The notes beneath the pieces were generated by a model. The model had not been told where the DNA came from, did no database searches, and was given only the letters and a program-made list of their open reading frames with translations. From Arthrobacter sp. (GTDB lineage: Bacteria; Actinomycetota; Actinomycetes; Actinomycetales; Micrococcaceae): DNA of 7,298 nucleotides. Position 1 is the stretch's first letter, and the number at the start of each line of letters is the position of its first letter. Location: contig JASLBS010000186.1 in NCBI GenBank assembly GCA_030146405.1, forward strand, positions 1 through 7,298, read 5' to 3'. Both the position numbers and the translations under genes were made by a program. Shown piece by piece: positions 1 through 6,300 of this stretch.

Positions 1-243
1 GTAGGTGCACACGGCGGCGAAGACGAACCAGATGGCGTTGACCGTCTCACCGCGGACGATCGCCAGCATGGTCCAGGCGAAACCGCCGAGGAGGGCGATA
101 CCCACCCACAGGGCGATCTTTCCCGGCGTCCACCGGTTGTCCTCCGCATGGACCTGCTCCGGGTCGACGGCGACCGCGGGCAGGTCCGGATCCGTCTCCA
201 GCACGTCGTCGTGCCGATGGGACCCACTCTGCTTCTTGCTCAT
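1..243 (-). CDS. cstA: Carbon starvation protein CstA, N-terminal part (cut by window edge)
   Basis: The first 81 codons of a CstA-family transporter are present; the rest lies beyond base 1. CstA proteins are polytopic inner-membrane transporters of pyruvate and, in some species, peptides, used during carbon limitation. Residues 1-40 are a charged, acidic, cytosolic-looking extension. Residues about 43-63 form the first membrane helix, followed by the family-typical stretch RGETVNAIWFVFAAVCTY (residues 64-81) that opens the second helix. The ATG at 241-243 is chosen because a GAGGAG ribosome binding site (248-253) lies 4 nt upstream on the minus strand and the conserved N-terminus follows in frame. 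Assignment rests on recognising the helix 1-2 sequence; the transported compound cannot be told from this fragment. The upstream gene on the same strand seems separated by a terminator, so cstA probably has its own promoter in 244-330. Confidence 0.88.
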   Translation of the reverse strand, partial: MSKKQSGSHRHDDVLETDPDLPAVAVDPEQVHAEDNRWTPGKIALWVGIALLGGFAWTMLAIVRGETVNAIWFVFAAVCTY

Positions 244-330
244 GATGCTCCTCGAGTGCGAGAGATGATGCACACGAAGGTACCAACGCCGTGAGACCTG
301 CGTCACACGAATTCGATACCGGTCGACCGA
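244..330 (-). promoter_or_regulatory. cstA leader with imperfect palindromes
   Basis: This is the leader between the preceding terminator hairpin and the cstA start. It contains GTGA (291-294) and TCAC (303-306) arms separated by 8 bp, and a perfect 10-bp palindrome CGGTCGACCG at 320-329. CRP/GlxR-type sites have the same arms but a 6-bp spacer, so this is not a canonical site. No convincing -35/-10 pair stands out. That the region is regulatory is inferred from its position and from these repeats. Confidence 0.4.
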
Positions 331-374
331 AAGCGCCGAACGCACCCGCCGGCGCGGCAGGTGGTTCGGCGCTT
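331..374 (-). terminator. Strong hairpin terminator after the small acidic gene
   Basis: An 11-bp perfect inverted repeat pairs 331-341 with 364-374 (AAGCGCCGAAC and GTTCGGCGCTT). After a one-base bulge (G342) the stem continues with CACC (343-346) against GGTG (360-363), then GCC (348-350) against GGC (356-358). It begins 13 nt after the stop codon of the minus-strand gene ending at 388. On that strand only a short TTT follows the stem, so this is a GC-rich hairpin without a proper U-tract, as is common in actinobacteria. It probably insulates cstA from the upstream gene. Confidence 0.65.
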
Positions 375-387
375 CGATGCTCCCGGT

Positions 388-630
388 TCAGGAGTGCTTG
401 CCCCCGGTGGAATCGTCGAGGACCGCTGGAGGCTCGTCGGCATTGGCGTTCAGGCCCTCGCTGATGCTCGAGTGCGGCCTTGTGCGTGCGTCGGCGGGCT
501 CGTCCGCGTCATCCGAAGGGCCGTTGTCCACGCCGTCGGGCACCTTGTCCGCAAGGTTCTCGGTGAAGCTCTCGGCCGCCCGCGACAGGCCCCCTTCGTC
601 GCCGTCGTGCCCGTGCTCTGAGGTGGTCAC
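388..630 (-). CDS. Small acidic hypothetical protein (80 aa, GTG start)
   Basis: I do not recognise the family. The predicted product is 80 residues, begins MTTSEHGHDGDEGG and ends TGGKHS, and is strongly acidic and hydrophilic with no membrane segment, signal peptide or cysteine. Residues 15-30 (LSRAAESFTENLADKV) could form an amphipathic helix; the remainder, rich in D, E, P, A and S, looks disordered. The GTG at 628-630 is chosen because a full AAGGAG (638-643) lies 7 nt upstream on the minus strand. Longer reading in this frame runs through the FUSC gene on the other strand and has no support. Codon third positions are mostly G or C, as expected of a real gene. It is followed by a strong hairpin and lies divergent to the FUSC gene. 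Function unknown. Confidence 0.72.
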   Translation of the reverse strand: MTTSEHGHDGDEGGLSRAAESFTENLADKVPDGVDNGPSDDADEPADARTRPHSSISEGLNANADEPPAVLDDSTGGKHS

Positions 631-741
631 TGTGCTGCTCCTTCCGGTTGCCGTTGGTCCTTCCACCCTTCCACAGCGGGGCCACGACCGAAAGCCTGCT
701 GATGATCCTCGGAGCAGGCGGACAGCAGGCCAGGAGTAGAG
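631..741. promoter_or_regulatory. Divergent intergenic region between small acidic gene and FUSC gene
   Basis: This 111-bp gap must hold the promoters of both divergent genes. It contains a perfect tandem repeat of the 8-mer CCTTCCAC (659-666 and 667-674). It also contains a 7-bp inverted repeat GCCTGCT (694-700) / AGCAGGC (713-719), and a second direct copy of AGCAGGC at 724-730, 11 bp downstream of the first. I could not pick a convincing -35/-10 pair for either gene. AGGAG at 732-736 is the likely ribosome binding site of the FUSC gene. Confidence 0.45.
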
Positions 742-1842
742 TTGATCGGTGGCATCGGCCACCTGATGCCACCGGCGCCGTCGATCCTCACCGACCGAAA
801 GCCGCACGCAGTGACACTCCTCCGGGACCTGATCCACCTGTCCCCGCCCAACCGCGACCACCATCCCGCGCTGCGCTGTGCGATCGGCATCAGCGTCCCC
901 CTGCTCGTGGTGCTGCTGCTCGGGCGGCTCGATCTCGCGATCTTCGCGACCTTCGGAGCGTTCGCCGGGATCTACGGTCGCAACGAGCCGCACCGGCGGC
1001 GCCTGACCACCCAGGTGCGCGGCGGCGGGTTGATGTTCGCGTTCATCCTGGCGGGTGCACTCGCCGCGAGCTCCGACGTCGGGCCCTGGTCCCTGGTGCT
1101 CCTTACGAGTGCCGTTGCCGGCCTGGGAACCTTCGTCGCCGGGCTGTTCCGGCTCCGGCCCGTGGGTTCGCTGTTCCACATCTTCGCCTTCGCGGGGATC
1201 GCCTCGCTCCCCGGCCAGCCCCCGCTGGGGCAGGCACTCCTGACCTCCCTGGCCACCGTGGCGTTCGCCCTGCTCCTCGGGCAGGCGGGCAACCTGTGGC
1301 CCACGCACCGCACGGGCTGGACCACCGAACCGCTCATGCCCCTGTCGGCGCACCACCGGAGGGCACTGATCCGCGAATCGGTCCTCTATGTGGTGGCCGC
1401 GGGACTCGCGGGGACTGCGGCCACCACGCTGGGGATCGGGCACACGTACTGGGCGATGGTCGCCGCCGTCGTCCCCCTCGTCGGGCAGACGGCGCGCGCC
1501 CGGGCCACCCGCGGCCTGCAGCGCATCCTGGGGACCTTCGCAGGCCTGCTGCTGACGGCGATGATCCTGCTCCCGGGCCTCTCCGGCTGGCAGCTGATCC
1601 CCGTGATCGCTCTCTCGCAGTTCGCCGTCGAGCTGTTCGTCCTGCGGCAGTACGCCCTGGCCCAGGTGTTCATCACGCCCCTGGCACTGGTGAGCATGCA
1701 GCTCGCCCATCCCACCGACCCAGGGACACTCCTCGTGGACCGCGCCCTGGAGACCACCATCGGGGCCTGCGTGGGGATCGCGCTCGTCCTCTCACTGCAC
1801 CTCCGGCAGCAGCTGATCCAGGGGCGACGTCCCGCCGCCTGA
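742..1842 (+). CDS. FUSC-family integral membrane protein
   Basis: The 366-residue product resembles FUSC-family membrane proteins, which include the aromatic acid exporter AaeB and fusaric acid resistance proteins. It shows two hydrophobic blocks of about six helices each: helices near residues 45-61, 64-79, 96-110, 116-136, 141-156 and 164-185, then 213-231, 236-248, 263-279, 284-300, 305-320 and 336-353. Family-like sequence includes YGRNEPHRRR (78-87) after helix 2, the TYWAMVAAVVPL stretch (235-246) with the arginine-rich segment and RILGTFAG (261-268), and the late RALETTIGACVG (334-345). It is shorter than AaeB and lacks a large cytosolic domain between blocks. The TTG at 742 is chosen because AGGAG (732-736) lies 5 nt upstream; ATG 766 and GTG 811 are alternatives without a good ribosome binding site, though the first 23 residues are not part of the conserved domain. 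Substrate unknown; efflux is only a family-level guess. Confidence 0.8.
   Translation: MIGGIGHLMPPAPSILTDRKPHAVTLLRDLIHLSPPNRDHHPALRCAIGISVPLLVVLLLGRLDLAIFATFGAFAGIYGRNEPHRRRLTTQVRGGGLMFAFILAGALAASSDVGPWSLVLLTSAVAGLGTFVAGLFRLRPVGSLFHIFAFAGIASLPGQPPLGQALLTSLATVAFALLLGQAGNLWPTHRTGWTTEPLMPLSAHHRRALIRESVLYVVAAGLAGTAATTLGIGHTYWAMVAAVVPLVGQTARARATRGLQRILGTFAGLLLTAMILLPGLSGWQLIPVIALSQFAVELFVLRQYALAQVFITPLALVSMQLAHPTDPGTLLVDRALETTIGACVGIALVLSLHLRQQLIQGRRPAA
747..774. repeat. Perfect 10-bp inverted repeat over the FUSC gene start
   Basis: CGGTGGCATC (747-756) is mirrored by GATGCCACCG (765-774) with an 8-bp spacer; a competing shorter repeat GGTGGC (748-753) / GCCACC (758-763) lies inside. It could be a repressor operator, or an mRNA hairpin just after the TTG start. 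If translation really begins at 766 or 811, the repeat overlaps the start or lies in the leader. Confidence 0.5.
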
Positions 1843-1854
1843 CGAGGAGTCCTC

Positions 1855-2829
1855 CTAGCGGGTGGTCAGCAGGATCTTGCCGGTGTGCTCGCCCGAGTCG
1901 AAGTAGGTGTGCGCTTCCGCCGCCTGCTCGAGCGGGAAGGTCCGGTCCACGAAGGGCCGTACCGCACCGGCCGCCACCAGTGGCCACACGCCGTCCCGTA
2001 CCGCCGCCATGATCGCGGCTTTCTCGGCGACGGGCCGGGCGCGCAGCGTGGTTCCGGCCACGCTGGCCCGTTTGGTCATGAGGGCCGCGAGATCCAGCTC
2101 CGCCGTCGCCCCGCCCTGCAGTCCGATCACCACGAGCCGCCCACCGGTGGCGAGGGCCTCGACGTTGCGCGCCAGGTAGCCGGCACCGACCACGTCCAGG
2201 ACGACGTCCGCGCCGTGGCCGTCCGTGGCGTCCTTCACCTCCTGGACGAAGTCCTGCTCGCGATAGTTGATGAGGGTCCGGACGCCGAGGGAGCGGGCGA
2301 TGCCGAGCTTGCTCCCGGATCCCGCCGTCACGTGCGGCACGGCGCCCAGGGCGAGACACACCTGGGTGGCCATCACGCCGATACCGCCGGACGCGCCGTG
2401 GATCAGGACGTGCTCGCCCTCCCCGAGGCGAGCCTGGAGCACGAGATTGGACCACACCGTGGCTGCCGTCTCGGGGAGGGCCGCCGCCTCCACCAGATCC
2501 ACGCCCTCCGGAGCGCTGACCACCTGCCCCGAGGCGACGGCCACCCTGTCCGCGTAACCGCCACCCGCCAGGAGGGCGACGACAGGGTCCCCCACCGCGA
2601 AGGACGAATCACCGGCGTCGGCGATCCAGCCGGAGACCTCGAGGCCCGGATACGCGGAGGCACCGGCCGGCGGCGGGTAGAAACCACGCCGCTGCTGGAC
2701 GTCCGCCCGGTTCAGGCCGGCCGCGACGACGTCGATCACCACCTCGCCCGCACCCGGCACCGGATCGGGGACCTCCTGCACCGAGAGCACCTCGGGCCCT
2801 CCGGCCCCCTGGATCACCACTGCGCGCAC
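1855..2829 (-). CDS. NAD(P)H:quinone oxidoreductase, PIG3 / zeta-crystallin-like MDR family
   Basis: This is a full-length 324-residue medium-chain dehydrogenase/reductase of the PIG3 (TP53I3-like) quinone oxidoreductase group, which reduces quinones with NADPH in the cytosol. The N-terminal GroES-like domain (about 1-125) carries the subgroup hallmark NRADVQQRRGFYPPPAG (40-56) and PGLEVSG (61-67). The Rossmann domain (about 126-260) has HGASGGIGVMATQ (144-156) for dinucleotide binding and TAGSGSK (168-174) where this group contacts the NADP phosphate. The typical C-terminal HTGKILL is at 315-321. The zinc-ligand pattern of alcohol dehydrogenases is absent, with a single Cys at 158, as expected for quinone reductases. 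The GTG start at 2827-2829 has AGGAGG (2835-2840) 5 nt upstream on its strand. It runs convergently into the FUSC gene, 12 bp away, with no clear terminator between them. The physiological substrate cannot be told from sequence. Confidence 0.92.
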   Translation of the reverse strand: MRAVVIQGAGGPEVLSVQEVPDPVPGAGEVVIDVVAAGLNRADVQQRRGFYPPPAGASAYPGLEVSGWIADAGDSSFAVGDPVVALLAGGGYADRVAVASGQVVSAPEGVDLVEAAALPETAATVWSNLVLQARLGEGEHVLIHGASGGIGVMATQVCLALGAVPHVTAGSGSKLGIARSLGVRTLINYREQDFVQEVKDATDGHGADVVLDVVGAGYLARNVEALATGGRLVVIGLQGGATAELDLAALMTKRASVAGTTLRARPVAEKAAIMAAVRDGVWPLVAAGAVRPFVDRTFPLEQAAEAHTYFDSGEHTGKILLTTR

Positions 2830-2889
2830 GCCGACCTCCTGCGTCGAAGTATTTGGGCGTCTGCCGCCCGCATGAAAGACTATCCGGCG
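2830..2889. promoter_or_regulatory. Divergent gap between quinone oxidoreductase and tRNA-Ser
   Basis: Sixty bases separate the start of the minus-strand oxidoreductase from the plus-strand tRNA, so promoters for both must lie here or overlap the genes. On the minus strand TTTCAT (2871-2876) and AAATAC (2848-2853) are separated by 17 bp and form a weak promoter candidate. A small inverted repeat GGGCG (2855-2859) / CGCCC (2865-2869) lies between them. I see no good plus-strand promoter for the tRNA. Confidence 0.3.
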
Positions 2890-2977
2890 GGAAGGTTGTC
2901 CGAGCGGCCGAAGGAGCTGGTCTTGAAAACCAGTGGGCGGTTACCCCGTCTCAAGGGTTCGAATCCCTTACCTTCCG
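2890..2977 (+). tRNA. tRNA-Ser (anticodon UGA)
   Basis: A complete class II tRNA of 88 nt. The acceptor stem GGAAGGT (2890-2896) pairs with ACCTTCC (2970-2976), with discriminator base G2977. The anticodon arm is CTGGT (2917-2921) and ACCAG (2929-2933) around loop CTTGAAA, giving anticodon TGA at 2924-2926, which reads UCA serine codons. A long variable arm (about 2934-2952) marks it as serine/leucine class. The T arm is AAGGG TTCGAAT CCCTT (2953-2969). The 3' CCA is not encoded. A strong terminator follows within 10 nt. No integrase or duplicated tRNA end is seen in the window. Confidence 0.97.
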
Positions 2978-2983
2978 CTCACC

Positions 2984-3013
2984 AGGAGGCCCCGCACTGC
3001 GGGGCCTCCTTCT
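2984..3013 (+). terminator. Intrinsic terminator of tRNA-Ser
   Basis: A 12-bp perfect GC-rich stem pairs AGGAGGCCCCGC (2984-2995) with GCGGGGCCTCCT (2999-3010) around the three-base loop ACT, followed by TCT. It starts 6 nt after the tRNA end. The stem is symmetric, but the short T run is on the plus strand, matching tRNA termination. Confidence 0.88.
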
Positions 3014-3258
3014 GTGTGCCTGCCCCTGTTTCCCCGCCCCGCGCCGTCGGTGTTCCCGACCTGCCTGCCCACTGTTTTCCTGGGTGAACGGAGCGTTGGT
3101 AACCCACTGTTCACGATTCTCTGCTTGGCTTCTCCTGGGAAGTACTTTGTCACCTGCGTCACATAAGGTGCATCTGCCGACACACCACCACATCGGAGGG
3201 TCGGCGAGCTTCACTCGCGGCCGTCCCCAGCGGCCAACCTCAAGGAGAAAACACACGC
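3014..3258 (+). promoter_or_regulatory. Upstream regulatory region of the nuclease-nucleotidase gene
   Basis: There is no credible gene in these 245 bases. Several ordered repeats are present. GTGAAC (3084-3089) and GTTCAC (3109-3114) are perfect inverted arms. GGTAAC (3098-3103) and GTTCAC (3109-3114) repeat at exactly 11 nt. GTCAC occurs twice at 9 nt (3149-3153 and 3158-3162). TTGTCA (3147-3152) resembles a -35 hexamer, and TACTTT (3143-3148) and TAAGGT (3164-3169) resemble -10 hexamers, but none has a well-placed partner. The ribosome binding site AAGGAG (3242-3247) lies 11 nt before the ATG, at the long end of the usual range. Regulation is inferred, not shown. Confidence 0.55.
3098..3119 (+). 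promoter_or_regulatory. Candidate PHO-box-like direct repeat
   Basis: Two 11-nt units, GGTAACCCACT and GTTCACGATTC, have aligned cores GGTAAC and GTTCAC. Streptomyces PhoP binds direct repeats of 11-nt units with a GTTCACC core, so spacing and one core fit while the first core is degenerate. A perfect GTTCACC also occurs on the minus strand at 3083-3089. The match is by eye only. Confidence 0.3.
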
Positions 3259-3348
3259 ATGGGTAAATGGACATGGAAGGGCGCGCTCGGTGCGGCGCTG
3301 TCGATGGGGCTGCTGGCTTCACCGATGATCGCACTGCCTGCCGTCGCG
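3259..3348 (+). other. Sec signal peptide of the nuclease-nucleotidase
   Basis: Residues 1-30 have a short positive n-region (K3, K8), a hydrophobic core from about residue 9 to 26, and an Ala-Val-Ala motif at 28-30 before VETPP. There is no lipobox cysteine and no twin arginine, so Sec export with signal peptidase I cleavage is expected. Confidence 0.85.
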
Positions 3349-6300
3349 GTGGAGACACCACCTGCGACGTCATCCGTCTCAGGAGACGGAATCATCATCA
3401 ACGAGGCCTATCTCACGGGTGGCTCCGCCGGGACGCCGCTGAGCAACAAGTTCGTCGAGCTGTACAACCCGACGGCTGAGCCGGTCGATCTCAGTGGCTG
3501 GTCCCTGCAGTACCGGGCCCCCGCATCGACCTCCGCCCCTTCCGCGTTCGCACTGAGCGGGACCATCCCTGCCGAGGGGCACTTCCTCGTGCAGGGCGGG
3601 ACCAACGGCGCCAACGGTGCCGCGCTTCCCACCCCGGACATCACCACCGGCTTCAACCCCGGCGCCAACGGCGGGGTGATCATCCTCGCGAACCAGAGCA
3701 CCACCGTCGGAGCTCTCCCCGCCGGGAACACCACCGCCGTTCCCGGCGTCGTGGACGCTCTCGGCTACGGCACCGCCAATGCCTTCGAGGGCGCCGCCGC
3801 GCAAACTCCCGGTGGCGGCAGCACGCAGTCCCTGAACCGCACGGGATTCGCGGACACCGACAACAATGCGGCGGACTTCACGCTGCAGGATCCCACCCCC
3901 ACCAACTCCACCGGCGGCCAGTTCGAGCCGGAACCCGTGCCCGAACCCGAACCGGTGGAACCCACCGTTCCCGGTGACGTCATCCCCATCCGCGAGATCC
4001 AGGGTGAGGGCAGCGCCACACCATTCTCCGGCCAGACCGTCACCACGCGTGGCAAGGTCACCGCGGCCTACCCCACCGGCGGTTTCAACGGGTACTACAT
4101 CCAGACCGCCGGAACCACGGCCACCGAGGGCCAGACGGCCTCGGACGCGATCTTCGTCTACTCCCCCGACACCGTGGCCTCGGTCACGCAGGGGGACTAC
4201 GTGGAGGTCACCGGTACCGCCGGTGAGTTCTTCGACCTGACGCAGATCACCGTCCCGGCCGACGGCCTGTCCAAGCTCACCGAGCCCGCTGAAGAGGTCA
4301 AGGCATCGACCATGACCCTGCCGGCCACGGACGCAGCACGCGAAGCGGTCGAGGGCATGCTGTTCCAGCCCGCCGAGGAATTCACCGTGGCGGACAACTA
4401 CACGCTGAACCAGTACGGCGAGGTCACCCTCGCCCTCGGCTCCGAGCGGCTCCTCCAGCCCACCGACGTTGCCCGCCCCGGCACACCCGAGTACCAGGCC
4501 GTGGTGGACGACAACGCAGCGCGTGGCGTCCGCCTCGACGACGGCGCGTCGACCAACTTCTTCACCGCCGCCAACCAGGGCCGCGTGCTGCCGTACCTCA
4601 CACCGTCGCAGCCCGTCCGTGTCGGTTACACCGCGACGTTCACCTCCCCCGTGGTGCTGGACTACCGCAACAGCGCCTGGAAGTTCCAACCGCTCGAGGA
4701 GCTGGACGGAGCCGCCCCGGACGGCGTTCAGCCCGTGCAGTTCACGGGCGAGCGTCCCGCGGCTCCCCGCCCGGTGGGCGGCGACCTGACGCTCGCCGCG
4801 TTCAACGTCCTCAACTACTTCGCCACCACCGGCGAGGACGTTCCGGGCTGCACCTACTACAACGACCGCGCCGGTAACCCGATCACCGTCAACCGCGGTT
4901 GTGACGCCCGTGGTGCCGCCACCAAGGAAAGCCTGGAGCGCCAGGAGGCGAAGATCGTCGCGGCGATCAACACCCTCGACGCCGACGTCGTGACCCTCAT
5001 GGAGATCGAGAACTCCGCGGCCTTCGGCCTGGACCGTGACTACGCCCTCGCCACCCTGACCGAGGCCCTCAACGAGAGTGCCCCCGGCACCTGGGACTAC
5101 GTCCGCTCACCCGCGGCACTCCCCGCGAACGAGGACGTCATCCGCACGGCCGTCATCTACAAGAAGGCCGTCGCGGAGCCCGTCGGGGAGTCCGTCATCC
5201 TCGATGACAACGTGGCCTTCTCCAACGCCCGCAAGCCGCTCGCCCAGGCCTTCAAGCCCGTGGGCGGGTCCGACGACCAGACGTTCCTCACGATCGTCAA
5301 CCACTTCAAGTCCAAGGGATCGGGTCCGAGCTCGGGCCCCAACGCCGACCAGGGCGACGGCCAGAGCGCCTGGAACGCCGCACGCGTCACCCAGGCGCAA
5401 GCGCTCGTCGCCTTCGCCGACTCGGTGAAGGAGACCGTGGGAACGGACAAGGTCTTCCTGACCGGAGACTTCAACTCGTACACCCAGGAAGACCCCATGC
5501 ACGTCTTCTACGAGGCGGGCTACGTCAACCAGGGGTCGAAGGACGAGAACTCGTCCTACGTCTTCTCCGGCCTGAGCGGTTCCCTCGACCACATCCTGGC
5601 ATCCCCGGCAGCGGACGCCACGGTCACCGGCGTGGACACCTGGAACATCAACTCGGCCGAGTCGATCGCACTCGAGTACAGCCGGTACAACAACAACGTC
5701 ACCGACTACTACTCACCCGACCCCTACCGCGCCAGCGACCACGATCCCCTGATCGTGGGTCTGGACCTCGGTTCAGCAGGACCGACCGAGCCGGCTGAGC
5801 CGACCACGGACATCAACCTGCTGAACATCAACGACTTCCACGGTCGTATCGACGCCAACACGGTCCGGTTCGCCGGCACCATCGAGCGGCTTCGCGCGGA
5901 AGCGGGAGAGGACAGGACCGCGTTCTTGTCCGCCGGCGACAACATCGGGGCTTCGCTGTTCGCCTCGGCACTGCAGGACGACCAGCCCACCCTCGACGTG
6001 CTCAACGCCCTGGAACTCGATGCCTCGGCCGTGGGCAACCACGAGTTCGACAAGGGCCTCGAGGACCTGACCGGTCGCGTGACCGAGGCGGCGGACTTCC
6101 CCTACCTCGGCGCCAACGTCTACAGGAAGGGCACCACCGAGCCCGCTCTCGAGGAATACTCGATCATCACCGTGGACGGCATCGACATCGCCGTGATCGG
6201 CGTGGTCACCGAGCAGACCGACACCCTGGTCAGCCCCGGCGGCATCGACACGATCGACTTCGGCGACCCCGTCGAGGCCGTCAACCGGGTGGCAGCGGAG

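Noticed and set aside
388..1710. A 440-codon minus-strand frame continuing upstream from the small acidic protein
   Set aside because: Most of it is the antisense shadow of the FUSC gene, with a composition (Q, G, R, E-rich) typical of shadow frames; only 388-630 has a ribosome binding site and sensible codon use.
1843..1854. Bidirectional terminator between the convergent FUSC and oxidoreductase genes
   Set aside because: Only 12 bp are available and the GAGGA/TCCTC pair there has a one-base loop and five base pairs, too weak to call.
648..2012. A 454-codon plus-strand frame over the FUSC gene
   Set aside because: It is Arg/Pro/Ala-rich and out of frame with the clear membrane protein; it also runs antisense into the oxidoreductase.
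2890..2977. tRNA-Ser as an integration site of a mobile element
   Set aside because: There is no integrase, no repeated tRNA end and no change in composition on either side in this window.
1885..3087. A 400-codon plus-strand frame
   Set aside because: It is antisense to the PIG3-type oxidoreductase and reads straight through the tRNA and its terminator.
3379..4689. A 436-codon minus-strand frame
   Set aside because: It is the shadow of the lamin-tail and OB-like regions of the secreted nuclease; it is Gly/Val/Arg-rich and shows no domain.
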